64,000 nt of DNA, taken from positions 4,192,501 to 4,256,500 of the forward strand of contig NZ_CP150919.1 in NCBI RefSeq assembly GCF_039909015.1. Reading direction: 5' to 3'. This document shows positions 50,840 through 59,528 of the stretch, in pieces. Origin of the DNA: Pseudomonas grandcourensis. GTDB lineage: Bacteria > Pseudomonadota > Gammaproteobacteria > Pseudomonadales > Pseudomonadaceae. The position numbers were made by a program, and so were the translations under genes. Under the pieces are notes generated by a model that saw only the letters and a list, made by a program, of their open reading frames with translations, searched no databases and was not told where the DNA came from. Position 1 is the first letter of the stretch. Each line of letters opens with the position of its first letter.

Positions 50840-53300
50840 GGGCAAATGTCCGCAGCAGGTCCGCCGGTTGCGTGCGGTACAAACGGTACAACGGCCAGGC
50901 CGAAGCCAGTAACGTCGCCACCAGCGCCAGCCCCATCAATTGCAACAGTTGCCATGGAAACACCCGCAACGGCAGGCGCCAGCCAAAGGCCTGCACGTTG
51001 ATCACCGTGTCCAGGCACCACGCCAGGGCGATGCCCAGCGGCAACGCCAGCACCAGGGTCAAGATCGCCAGCAGCCAGGTTTGCCCGAGGTTGAGCAACA
51101 TCAGGTGCCGACGGGTCACGCCCAGCGCCCACAGCGGCGCCAGTTGCCCCAGACGGCTCTGGCTTTGGGTCAACAGGCTGATGAACAGCGCCACCCCGGC
51201 CACGCACAACGTCAGGCTGTTGAGGGCGGCGGTGGCGGCGAAGGTGCGTTCGAAGACTTGCGTGGACCAACCCTTGAGCCGCGCCTGATCGACGATGCGG
51301 CTGTCGTCCAGGGCAAAACGCGCCTGCAGCGCCGTGACGAACGCCGGGATCGCCCCCGGCTCGATACGCAGGTTGAAGCGGCTCGGTGCCAGATGCGGCC
51401 AACCGCGCAGCAGGTGGTTGATGTTCACCAGAATGTGGCCCTTGGGATTGCCGTAGTCGGCGTAGATGCCGACGATCCGCGGCGACCACGGGCCGGTGGG
51501 GGTCGGCAGTGTCAGGTGATCGCCCAGTTGCACGTGCAGGCGCCGGGCCAGTTGTTCGCTGAGCATCACCGCATCGTCCTTGGCCAGTCGCTCCCAAGGG
51601 GTATCGCCCAAGGCTTCGAGCAGCGGCCAGTGCTGGCTATAGGTCGGGTGGTCAATGATCCCCGACAGGTCCGTCGGCCAACCCTGCAACTGGATCGAAA
51701 CCTGCCAGTTGGGCAGTACCGCCGCCAGTTGCGGCTGCTGGTCGAGCCAGCTGTGCAGCTCCCGGGCCTGGGCCGGGTTCTGTGGATTGAGGTAAAGCTC
51801 GGCCGTCAGCCGTTGTTCGAGCCAGTCGCTGAAGGTCTGGCGAAAGCCCGCGGTCATGCTGCCGGCACCGATGTTCGCCGCCATGGCCAACAGCAGCGCC
51901 ATCAACGCCAGGCTGAGGGCCGGCAGTTGCTGGCGACAATCGGCGACAAACCACTGGCCGAGCACCGAGCGACTGCGCAGCGAAACGAGACTGAGCAGCG
52001 CACTGAGCAGCACCGGCAAGGCCAGCGCGGCACCGATCAACAGCGCCGCTGTCAACACGAAGCCACTGACCAGGCTGTCGCCGAAGATCAACGCCAGCAG
52101 CGCGATTACCCCGGTCAATGCCGCCACCCAACCCTGGCGCCGCAACCAGCGTGCATGGGCCTGATGCCAGGCCTGCGGGTCAGCCAGCGCCAGCAATGGC
52201 AGACGCGCCGCCCGCAGCAGGCTGTTGGTCCCGGCCAGCAACGCGCCGATCAGACTCAGGCCGATACCACTGAACCACCACGACAGACTGAGGCTCAACT
52301 GCCCCGCCACTTCGGCGCCGTACAAGCCACGCAGGCTGGCGGCGACATCGGGCAACAGCACGCCGGCCAGCAGGTAGCCGCTGACCAACCCTGCCACACC
52401 GCCGATCAGGGCCAACCCACCCAATTCGACGGCGAGACAAGCGATCAGCATCCGCGCACTCACTCCGCAGGCACGCAGGGTTCGCAGCAGGCCTCGCCGT
52501 TGCTCCAGCGCCAGCCCGATGGCGGCGTGCACGATAAACAGCCCGACCACGAACGACAGCACCCCCAGGGCATCGAGGTTCAGGTGGAAGCTTTCGGTCA
52601 GGCGCGTCAGGTTGTTTTCTTCGCTGGCGCGTTTGAGTTGCAGTTGCCCCTTGTACGGCTCCGGCAACGGCGCGGTGAAATCCTTCGGCAACAGCAGCCG
52701 CGACAGTTGCTCCGGCAATCCCAGAATCTGCTGGGCAAAACCGATGTCCACCAGCAGCACGCCGGGCGCCATGTCGTCCTGCACCTGCAGCGGCGGCAGT
52801 GCCACGCCCGCCAGGTTCTGTGGCCGGTCTCCCTCGTGCAAACTCAGTGCCTGCAAGGTCTGGGGCGATATCCAGGTACTGCCCGGCGGACTGAAGAAGC
52901 CGACCACCTGTTCAATCGCCTGGGCCTGCCCGGCCACCGCCGCGCCCGCCGGCAGCGACACCGGCTCGATGCCCATCAACTGCAAGCGCTGCTCTTCGTG
53001 CCCCTTGAGCGTGACCCGGCCTTGCAGCACCGGTGACACCGGCCACCCCGCGCGGCGCAGATCGATAAACCACTGCTGGGGGAACGTACCGCCACCGGGC
53101 GCACCAAGGCTGGCCTGGGGTTCGCCGCCGATCAACTGACTGGCGCGGGCATAGCTGTCGCGGGCCTGGCTGTTGAGTGCCTGGACGCCGGTCAACAGAC
53201 CGGTGGCCAGCCATAACCCGGTCAGCACACTGAAAAACTGCACCGGGTGCCGCCGCCAGTGGCTGAGCAGCGCGCGCAGGGTTTCGCCAAAGATGCGCAT
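50829..53300 (-). CDS. FtsX-family ABC transporter permease (fused AttF/AttG type)
   Basis: An 823-residue permease with about ten membrane spans in two FtsX-type units: a first unit around residues 15-35, 255-345 and a second at the C-terminus (about 680-815), separated by a large periplasmic segment. It belongs to the MacB/LolCE-like group that drives lipoproteins or lipids rather than classical import. The start at 53300 begins M-R-I-F-G-E and lies one base after the ATPase stop. It works with the ATPase upstream. Confidence 0.85.
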   Translation of the reverse strand: MRIFGETLRALLSHWRRHPVQFFSVLTGLWLATGLLTGVQALNSQARDSYARASQLIGGEPQASLGAPGGGTFPQQWFIDLRRAGWPVSPVLQGRVTLKGHEEQRLQLMGIEPVSLPAGAAVAGQAQAIEQVVGFFSPPGSTWISPQTLQALSLHEGDRPQNLAGVALPPLQVQDDMAPGVLLVDIGFAQQILGLPEQLSRLLLPKDFTAPLPEPYKGQLQLKRASEENNLTRLTESFHLNLDALGVLSFVVGLFIVHAAIGLALEQRRGLLRTLRACGVSARMLIACLAVELGGLALIGGVAGLVSGYLLAGVLLPDVAASLRGLYGAEVAGQLSLSLSWWFSGIGLSLIGALLAGTNSLLRAARLPLLALADPQAWHQAHARWLRRQGWVAALTGVIALLALIFGDSLVSGFVLTAALLIGAALALPVLLSALLSLVSLRSRSVLGQWFVADCRQQLPALSLALMALLLAMAANIGAGSMTAGFRQTFSDWLEQRLTAELYLNPQNPAQARELHSWLDQQPQLAAVLPNWQVSIQLQGWPTDLSGIIDHPTYSQHWPLLEALGDTPWERLAKDDAVMLSEQLARRLHVQLGDHLTLPTPTGPWSPRIVGIYADYGNPKGHILVNINHLLRGWPHLAPSRFNLRIEPGAIPAFVTALQARFALDDSRIVDQARLKGWSTQVFERTFAATAALNSLTLCVAGVALFISLLTQSQSRLGQLAPLWALGVTRRHLMLLNLGQTWLLAILTLVLALPLGIALAWCLDTVINVQAFGWRLPLRVFPWQLLQLMGLALVATLLASAWPLYRLYRTQPADLLRTFAHED

Positions 53301-53301
53301 G

Positions 53302-53970
53302 TCAGCGGTCGCCCGCACCGGCCAGACGACCGCCGCACAGCATGGCTTTTTCCGCCAGCCGTGCCGCCACGCCGGGACTGTGGGTGACCATCAACAGGCT
53401 GGTGGGACTGTCGTCGAGCAATTCCAGCAGCAGCTGCAACACCTCGGCGCCGGTGGTTTCATCGAGGCTGCCGGTGGGCTCGTCGGCCAGCAGCAATTGG
53501 GGGCGCGATGCCAGCGCCCGGCCCAGCGCAACCCGTTGCTGCTGGCCGCCGGACAGTTGCTCCGGGTAACGCCGCAGCAACTCCCCCAGGCCCAGGCGTT
53601 GCACCAGATGCGCCTGCCAGCGTGGGTCATGGCGCCCCGCCAGGCGTGCCTGAATCGCCAGGTTGTCTTCGATCCGCAGACTGCCGATCAGGTTGAATTG
53701 CTGGAACACCAGGCCGATTTCCGTACGGCGCCAGTTCGCCAGTTGCCCTTCATTCATCTGTTCCAGGCGATGCTCGCCACTGCGGATGCTGCCGCGATCG
53801 ACCTTGTCCAGCCCGGCGATCAGGTGCAGCAAGGTGCTTTTGCCACTGCCCGATTCACCCATCAGCGCCAGGCTGCTACCGGGCCTGAGTGTCAGGTCGA
53901 CGCCTTGCAACACCGGCAGCGGTCCCTGCGGGGTGGGGTAGCTTTTGAAAACGCCATGGACTTCAAGCAT
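53302..53970 (-). CDS. ABC transporter ATPase (LolD/MacB-like)
   Basis: A 222-residue ATPase with Walker A G-E-S-G-S-G-K-S-T near residue 39, Q-loop V-F-Q-Q-F-N near 88, signature L-S-G-G-Q-Q-Q-R near 138, Walker B L-L-L-A-D-E-P near 160 and H-switch T-H-S near 195. The short size and V-F-Q-Q-F fit the LolD/MacB type that powers FtsX permeases. It is the first gene of the three-gene unit; AGGTTG is a fair ribosome site. Confidence 0.9.
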   Translation of the reverse strand: MLEVHGVFKSYPTPQGPLPVLQGVDLTLRPGSSLALMGESGSGKSTLLHLIAGLDKVDRGSIRSGEHRLEQMNEGQLANWRRTEIGLVFQQFNLIGSLRIEDNLAIQARLAGRHDPRWQAHLVQRLGLGELLRRYPEQLSGGQQQRVALGRALASRPQLLLADEPTGSLDETTGAEVLQLLLELLDDSPTSLLMVTHSPGVAARLAEKAMLCGGRLAGAGDR

Positions 53971-54107
53971 GGGTCAACCTGCTGGATATGCCTGGCCCAA
54001 GGATAGCGGCCCTGAATGGTTTTTGTCCGCTGACGATCATGGCCCCGACCGGCCATCGCCCTACCCTCGAAGCTGATCTGACCATAACGATAAAAAGCGG
54101 AGACGCC

Positions 54108-56081
54108 ATGCCTCGTTTCACCTTGAGCCCTCGTGGGCTGCTCGCTTGCCTGATCACTGCCTGCCTTGCGCAATCGGTGGTTGCCGCCGATGCACCGGTC
54201 GCGGCCAGCCCGCAAACCACGGCCAGTAACGCCGCGGTGCTGCAACAGCTGCCCTTCACCGACCGCACCGACTACGAGTCGGTCACCAAGGGCCTGATCG
54301 CGCCGTTCAAGGGCCAGGTCAAGGACGCCTCGGGCAAGGTCATCTGGGATATCCAGGCCTATGACTTCCTCGCCAAGGATAAGGCTCCGGAGTCGGTCAA
54401 CCCGAGCCTCTGGCGCCTGGCCCAGCTCAACGCCCATGCCGGGTTGTTCGAAGTCAGCCCTCGGTTGTATCAGGTGCGCGGCCTTGACCTGGCGAACATG
54501 ACCATCATCGAAGGCGACGACGGGCTGATCATCATCGACCCGCTGACCATGGCCGAAACCGCCAAGGCAGCGCTGGACCTGTACTACCAGAACCGTCCGC
54601 ACAAACCGGTGGTGGCGGTGATCTACAGCCACACCCACGTCGACCACTTCGGTGGCGTGCGCGGGGTCATCGACGAAGCCGACGTCAAGGCCGGCAAGGT
54701 CAGGGTGTTCGCCCCCGCCGGGTTCATGGAACACGTGATGAGCGAGAACGTCTATGCCGGCACCGCCATGAGCCGCCGCGCGCAGTTCCAGTTCGGCAGC
54801 CTGCTGCCCCGTGGTGATCACGGCCAGGTAGACGCGGGACTGGGCAAAAGCTCGCCAAGCGGCGGCACCGTCACCCTGATCCCGCCCACCGACCTGATCG
54901 ACAAGGAACTGGAAACCCGCACCATCGCCGGCCTCGACGTGGAATTCCAGTTGACCCCGGGCACCGAGGCGCCGGCGGAGATGAACCTGTACCTGCCGCA
55001 GTTGCGCGCCTTGTGCATGGCGGAAAACGCCACGCAAATGATGCACAACATCCTCACCCCCCGCGGCGCCCAAGTGCGTGACGCCAAGGCCTGGGCCGAG
55101 TACCTGGACGGCAGCCTGGCGCGTTACGGCGACAAGAGTGACGTGTTATTCGCCCAGCACAACTGGCCGACCTGGGGTGGCGAACGCATCCGCACCTTCC
55201 TCGCCGACCAGCGCGACATGTACGCCTTCCTCAATGACCGCACCCTGCACCTGCTGAACCAGGGCCTGACACCGCTGGAAATCGCCGACGAGATCAAGAA
55301 ACTGCCCGGCAGCCTCGACCAGAAGTGGTACACCCGTGGCTACTACGGCTCACTGAGTTTCAACACCCGGGCGGTGTATCAGCGCTACATGGGGTTCTAT
55401 GACGGTAACCCGGCCAACCTCAATCCGCTGCCACCCGTGGAAACGGCCAAGCGTTCGGTCGAAGCCATGGGCGGCGAAGCGGCGGTGCTGGGAAAAATGC
55501 AGGCGGCAATGGCCAAGGGTGAATACCGCTGGGCCGCGCAACTGGGCAATCAGGTGCTGTTCGCCAACCCGGACAACGGCGACGCCCGCAAAGCCCAGGC
55601 CCAGGCGCTGGAGCAAATGGGTTATCAAAGTGAAAACGCCACCTGGCGCAACATGTACCTGACCGGTGCCATGGAACTGCGCAACGGTGTGCCACCCAAC
55701 GCGGGCACGTCGGTATCCGTGGACATGGTGCGGGCGATGAGCCCGCAGATGTTCTTCGACTTCCTGGCGGTGCGCCTGGACAGTGAAAAGGCCGTAGGCC
55801 ATGACCTGACCCTGAACTGGACCTTCGATGACCTGAACAAGGACTTCAACCTGACCCTGCGCAATGGCGTGCTGACCCACCGTGCTGGGCTCAACGCTCA
55901 GGCAGATGCCAGCGTGACCATGAGCAAGGCCACCCTGGAACAGATCAGCCTCAAGCAACTGGATATCCCGACGGCGATGCAGAAAGGCCTGATCAAGTTG
56001 CAGGGCAATGGCAAGAAGCTCGGGGAGTTGATGAGCAGCCTCGATACGTTTGCGCCGCAGTTCAATATCGTCACCCCTTGA
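54108..56081 (+). CDS. sdsA1: Alkyl sulfatase, SdsA1-like (class III sulfatase)
   Basis: A 657-residue exported zinc hydrolase close in length to SdsA1 of P. aeruginosa. A Sec signal ends near residue 27 (A-Q-S-V-V-A-A). The metallo-beta-lactamase domain has H175-x-H177-x-D179-H180 and a long linker, followed by a dimerisation part and a C-terminal SCP2-like domain from about residue 530. It should hydrolyse alkyl sulfates such as dodecyl sulfate to alcohol and sulfate. The start at 54108 has CGGAG upstream. It diverges from the att genes. Confidence 0.92.
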   Translation: MPRFTLSPRGLLACLITACLAQSVVAADAPVAASPQTTASNAAVLQQLPFTDRTDYESVTKGLIAPFKGQVKDASGKVIWDIQAYDFLAKDKAPESVNPSLWRLAQLNAHAGLFEVSPRLYQVRGLDLANMTIIEGDDGLIIIDPLTMAETAKAALDLYYQNRPHKPVVAVIYSHTHVDHFGGVRGVIDEADVKAGKVRVFAPAGFMEHVMSENVYAGTAMSRRAQFQFGSLLPRGDHGQVDAGLGKSSPSGGTVTLIPPTDLIDKELETRTIAGLDVEFQLTPGTEAPAEMNLYLPQLRALCMAENATQMMHNILTPRGAQVRDAKAWAEYLDGSLARYGDKSDVLFAQHNWPTWGGERIRTFLADQRDMYAFLNDRTLHLLNQGLTPLEIADEIKKLPGSLDQKWYTRGYYGSLSFNTRAVYQRYMGFYDGNPANLNPLPPVETAKRSVEAMGGEAAVLGKMQAAMAKGEYRWAAQLGNQVLFANPDNGDARKAQAQALEQMGYQSENATWRNMYLTGAMELRNGVPPNAGTSVSVDMVRAMSPQMFFDFLAVRLDSEKAVGHDLTLNWTFDDLNKDFNLTLRNGVLTHRAGLNAQADASVTMSKATLEQISLKQLDIPTAMQKGLIKLQGNGKKLGELMSSLDTFAPQFNIVTP

Positions 56082-56112
56082 CCGGATGACGCGGGAAACC
56101 GCGTCGCCTTCT

Positions 56113-56202
56113 TCGCGAGCAGGCTCGCTCCTACACTGGATTTGTGTCGTTCACACATGCTGTGAACAGCCTGGTTCCCTGTGGGAGCGAGCTTGCTCGC
56201 GA
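56113..56202. repeat. REP pair, family B
   Basis: Arms TCGCGAGCAGGCTCGCTCC and GGAGCGAGCTTGCTCGCGA about 45 bases apart, between sdsA1 and the insertion sequence. Confidence 0.85.
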
Positions 56203-56276
56203 TGGCTTTGTGTCGGGCGATGATTTTTTTGTGGGTGTACATATCCGTTGCTGCGGTAACGGCCGCTATTGGTTCC

Positions 56277-56287
56277 GCCCTTACGGC
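56277..56287. repeat. Left copy of target-site duplication
   Basis: GCCCTTACGGC, repeated at 57713-57723. Eleven bases fit the 9-13 base duplications made by IS4-family elements. Confidence 0.85.
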
Positions 56288-57712
56288 CAGCCCTTTCAAG
56301 GTCTTCGTTTAAACTCCCCCCAAAACTCCAGTCAGGGTGACGAAAACGATGTGGGCAGAAGTTCTAGCGCGGTTTGAAAAAAAGACACCGGCCAGTGTCA
56401 TGACTAAATTGATACTGGAGCAGGCTGTTCCTGCCGAATGGGTTGATCAGGTGTTTGAAGAACACCGTCAACGCCAATACCCGCGTGAGCTTTTGTTTTC
56501 GACCATCGTTGAGCTGATGTCCCTTGTTTCATTGGGTTTGCGCCCTTCTTTGCATGCCGCTGCCCGGCAAATGGAGGGGCTACCGGTTACCTTGGCGGCG
56601 CTCTATGACAAGGTCAGCCGCACAGAGCCCGCGTTGCTGCGGGCGTTGGTTACAGGAAGCGCCGAGCGCTTGGCTCCGACGATAAAAGAGTTGGGCTGTT
56701 CAGCCATTTTGCCCGGCTGGCAGCTGCGCATCGTTGACGGCAATCACCTGCCATCTACCGAAAAACGCTTGGGGGCCTTGCGGCGTGAGCGAGGTGCGGC
56801 GCGACCAGGGTTTTCAGTAGTGGTCTACGACCCGGACCGGGATCAGATTGTCGACTTGCAGCCATGCGAGGATGCCTACGCGAGTGAGCGCGTCAGCGTG
56901 CTGCCGTTGTTGGCCTGCGCCACTAAGGGCCAGCTGTGGATGGCTGATCGGTTGTACTGCACGCTGCCCGTCATGCAAGCCTGCGAGGAAGCGGGCGCTT
57001 CTTTCATTATTCGCCAGCAAAGCAAGCATCCACGGTTGATTGAGGAAGGCGGCTGGCAAGAATCTGTGGCCATCGAATCCGGAACGGTGCGCGAGCAAAT
57101 CATCGAACTCAAAGGTGGTCACCGCTGGCGCCGAGTTGAACTGAACCTACAGGCACCTACTGACTCAGGCGACACTGTGATGTGGTTCTGGAGCAACTTG
57201 CCAGACACCGTCAGCGCCGGGCAGATCGCCGAGTTATACCGTCGTCGCTGGAGTATCGAAGGGATGTTCCAGCGCCTGGAATCGGTGCTGGACAGTGAAA
57301 TCGAAAGCCTTGGCGCTCCGCGGGCGGCGTTGCTGGGTTTTGCTTCAGCGATCTTGGCCTACAACGTCCTGGCAGTGCTCAAACGCAGCGTGGAGCAGGC
57401 TCATCGCGAGACATTGCCCGAAGGCTGGGAAGCTTCGATCTTCCATCTGACGGTACAAGTACGCAGCGGTTATGAGGGCATGCAGATCGCGTTGCCCTCG
57501 GACTATCTATCACTCCAAACGACCTCGGAAACGCTGGCGGAGCGTCTGTTGGCGCTGGCCAGGAACATCAAGCCCAAACAGGTCGCCAAAAGCATACGTG
57601 GTCCCAAAATCGCCAAACCCAAGGAGTGGCTGGACGGCAAAGCTGCGCATGCTCATGTGTCGACCGACCGGGTGCTCAAAGCCCATAAAGGGAAAACACC
57701 TTGAAAGGGCTG
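56288..57712 (+). mobile_element. IS4-family insertion sequence, 1425 bp
   Basis: The ends are 15-base perfect inverted repeats, CAGCCCTTTCAAGGT at 56288 and its complement ending at 57712. They lie directly inside an 11-base direct repeat that is the target duplication. A single intact transposase gene fills the interior. Because the duplication is still exact, the insertion is probably recent or at least undisturbed. Its name in ISfinder cannot be told here. Confidence 0.9.
56349..57704 (+). CDS. IS4-family transposase
   Basis: A 451-residue DDE transposase. The first Asp is in I-V-D-G-N-H near residue 130, the second in M-A-D-R-L-Y-C near 200, and the Glu in the Y-R-R-R-W-S-I-E-G-M-F-Q-R-L-E signature (Y-(2)-R-(3)-E-(6)-K type) near 305, all in a complete frame. 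The start at 56349 follows AGGGTGACG; GTG 56337 is an alternative. The gene ends eight bases before the right inverted repeat end, so the element is compact. Confidence 0.9.
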   Translation: MWAEVLARFEKKTPASVMTKLILEQAVPAEWVDQVFEEHRQRQYPRELLFSTIVELMSLVSLGLRPSLHAAARQMEGLPVTLAALYDKVSRTEPALLRALVTGSAERLAPTIKELGCSAILPGWQLRIVDGNHLPSTEKRLGALRRERGAARPGFSVVVYDPDRDQIVDLQPCEDAYASERVSVLPLLACATKGQLWMADRLYCTLPVMQACEEAGASFIIRQQSKHPRLIEEGGWQESVAIESGTVREQIIELKGGHRWRRVELNLQAPTDSGDTVMWFWSNLPDTVSAGQIAELYRRRWSIEGMFQRLESVLDSEIESLGAPRAALLGFASAILAYNVLAVLKRSVEQAHRETLPEGWEASIFHLTVQVRSGYEGMQIALPSDYLSLQTTSETLAERLLALARNIKPKQVAKSIRGPKIAKPKEWLDGKAAHAHVSTDRVLKAHKGKTP

Positions 57713-57723
57713 GCCCTTACGGC
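57713..57723. repeat. Right copy of target-site duplication
   Basis: GCCCTTACGGC, identical to 56277-56287. Removing the element and one copy restores a CCGCCCTTACGGCGG palindrome. Confidence 0.85.
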
Positions 57724-57980
57724 GGGTCACTTTGGAAAAGCCCCAAAGTAACCAAAGGGCTCTTGCCCCTGACATTCGGTGCCTCGCCGTGGCTCGGCAT
57801 GCCCTCGCTCCGGTCCTGCTCCGTGGGCCCGTCGCCATCGGCCATCCATGGCCGGGGGCGACTAACCCGGCATCCATGCCGGGTTGCCCACTGCGCAGAA
57901 CCTGCGCTCGGCCTCACGAGGGGGCGTGTACCGCAACAGCGCCCGAGGCGGCCTACCGGCCGGCCTGGTTCTCTAGTCCG
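57713..57980. repeat. Dispersed non-coding repeat of Pseudomonas, interrupted by the IS
   Basis: The sequence from GCGGGTCACTTTGGAAAAGC onward, with G-C-C-C-C-A-A-A-G-T-A-A-C-C, then several imperfect palindromes and CCGGCATCCATGCCGGG (57869 region), resembles a repeat I know from many Pseudomonas intergenic regions. It has no supported gene although open frames run through it. The left part lies before 56277 with the IS between. Confidence 0.6.
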
Positions 57981-57995
57981 TACACATTTCAAAAC

Positions 57996-58087
57996 TGTGG
58001 GAGCGGGCTTGCTCGCGAAGGGGGCGTCAGACTCGACATCATCATTGACTGACATACCGCTTTCGCGGGCAAGCCCGCTCCCACAGG
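57996..58087. repeat. REP pair, family B variant
   Basis: Arms TGTGGGAGCGGGCTTGCTCG and its near-complement with GGGC in place of GAGC, about 45 bases apart, between the dispersed repeat and the DUF1254 genes. Confidence 0.85.
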
Positions 58088-58142
58088 ATCCCGGTCGAGC
58101 ACAAGTACTTTGACCGATACAAATCCCCTGCTCGCGATGCGG

Positions 58143-59528
58143 TCAGGCAGACACCAGTTCAACCACCGGCATTTGCCAACGTTGATTAACCACCTGTTGC
58201 CCGGGCCCATATAGGCGCAGGACCAGGCTGAACGCCCCGCTCGCCGGTGTCGGCAACCAGTTGCTCTGTTCTGTCGGAGCTATGTTTTGCAGGATCAACG
58301 TCAACCCGCCGTCCGAATCTTTTTGCAACTGATCCCGGCTGCTCAGACAGTAGCGATTGATCGGGTTGGCCACCAGTTGCCGGTCTGGCAAGTCATACAA
58401 GGTCAGCGACCAGAACTCGCTGGCCGGCGGCCATTGACCCGGTGCGAAATGCAGGCGATAGCTCCGCCCACCCTGCAAGGGTTGCCCCTGATTATCCAGG
58501 CGAGTGCCGGTGTAGAACGCCTCCTCCACGCTGTTGCCGTAGATGCCGACATTCGCCGCGACGGCGCGGTTGAGGTAATTGCCGTTCAGCGCTTCGCGAG
58601 TGCCGAACAGGCCGAGGGTGGTGCGTACTTGGCTCACCGCGGTTTGCAGTTGCGCCTGGGCGTCTTGAATCCCGGCGAGCAGTGCCTGGTGCGTTGCAGG
58701 CGGCAACTTCGCCGGGTCGAAAGCCTGGCCGGGCACGATGCCGATCCGTGCAAAGCGTGCGCGCAAGGCTTGTTCGGACGGTTGCGTGGGGCACAGGCTG
58801 AGGATCTGATTCAGCGCCGGGATAAACTCCAGCCCCAACCCGGTCTTGCTGTCCCAGGGTCGCCAGTCAATCGCCGGCGCAGCCACGGGCGGCGCACTGC
58901 CGATGAATTCATGCAACGAGCGCAAACCGTATTGCTGCTGCAAGGCCCGCACCGCCGGCAGGTCCTTGGCGTTTTTCAGGCCCGTTCTTCCAAGCACCAT
59001 GACGATTTCGGTTTCACTGCGCAGCACCGCCTTGACGCCGTCGGGTGTCGGGCCTTGCCAGTCGGGCCCGACGATCAGGTAATTGCCCGCATCGCGACCG
59101 GTGCTGAGCACGCCGACATAGGCAAAGTTGTGGGTGTACTGGTCGACCAGTTGAAACACGTAATAGCGCTCGTCATCGACCGCCGGCACGCTCAACACCT
59201 GGGGTTCGCTGCGCAGGTCAAGCCAGGCCCAGGAGTACGGCGTGTCGTTGTTCGGCGTGACAATGTCGCGGTTGTTCGGGGTGAACAACTCGCTGTAATG
59301 ACGAAAGCGGTTGAAGCCGCCGACGTACTCCGGCGCGGCCGGTTTGAGTGCCTGTTTTTCCATGGTCTGGTAATGCATGAGCATGGGGTAGGCGTAAATC
59401 CATGCCTCTTTGGCAATCTGCCGCGGGTCATCGGAATCAGCGGCCAGCAACCAGCGTGGAAACATCAGGCTGCCGCCCATTACCCCCATGCTGCCCAGCA
59501 CCCGGCGGCGACTGAAAATCAGGTTCAT
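58143..59528 (-). CDS. DUF1254/DUF1214 protein with twin-arginine signal
   Basis: A 461-residue protein. The N-terminus S-R-R-R-V-L-G followed by a hydrophobic stretch is a Tat signal, so it is exported folded. The mature part has the DUF1254 region (N-N-D-T-P-Y near residue 90, Y-V-F-Q-L-V near 123) and the DUF1214 region at the C-terminus (W-S-L-T-L-Y-D near 375, P-I-N-R-Y near 392). The family has no assigned activity. It overlaps the end of the next upstream paralogue by four bases, so the two are coupled. Confidence 0.85.
   Translation of the reverse strand: MNLIFSRRRVLGSMGVMGGSLMFPRWLLAADSDDPRQIAKEAWIYAYPMLMHYQTMEKQALKPAAPEYVGGFNRFRHYSELFTPNNRDIVTPNNDTPYSWAWLDLRSEPQVLSVPAVDDERYYVFQLVDQYTHNFAYVGVLSTGRDAGNYLIVGPDWQGPTPDGVKAVLRSETEIVMVLGRTGLKNAKDLPAVRALQQQYGLRSLHEFIGSAPPVAAPAIDWRPWDSKTGLGLEFIPALNQILSLCPTQPSEQALRARFARIGIVPGQAFDPAKLPPATHQALLAGIQDAQAQLQTAVSQVRTTLGLFGTREALNGNYLNRAVAANVGIYGNSVEEAFYTGTRLDNQGQPLQGGRSYRLHFAPGQWPPASEFWSLTLYDLPDRQLVANPINRYCLSSRDQLQKDSDGGLTLILQNIAPTEQSNWLPTPASGAFSLVLRLYGPGQQVVNQRWQMPVVELVSA

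Noticed and set aside
50940..53036. 698-codon plus-strand open frame opposite the FtsX permease
   Set aside because: Rich in Gln, Arg and His without domains; it mirrors the codon use of the real gene.
57472..58113. Plus-strand frame through the end of the transposase gene and the dispersed repeat
   Set aside because: Half is a shadow of the transposase, the rest lies in a non-coding repeat.
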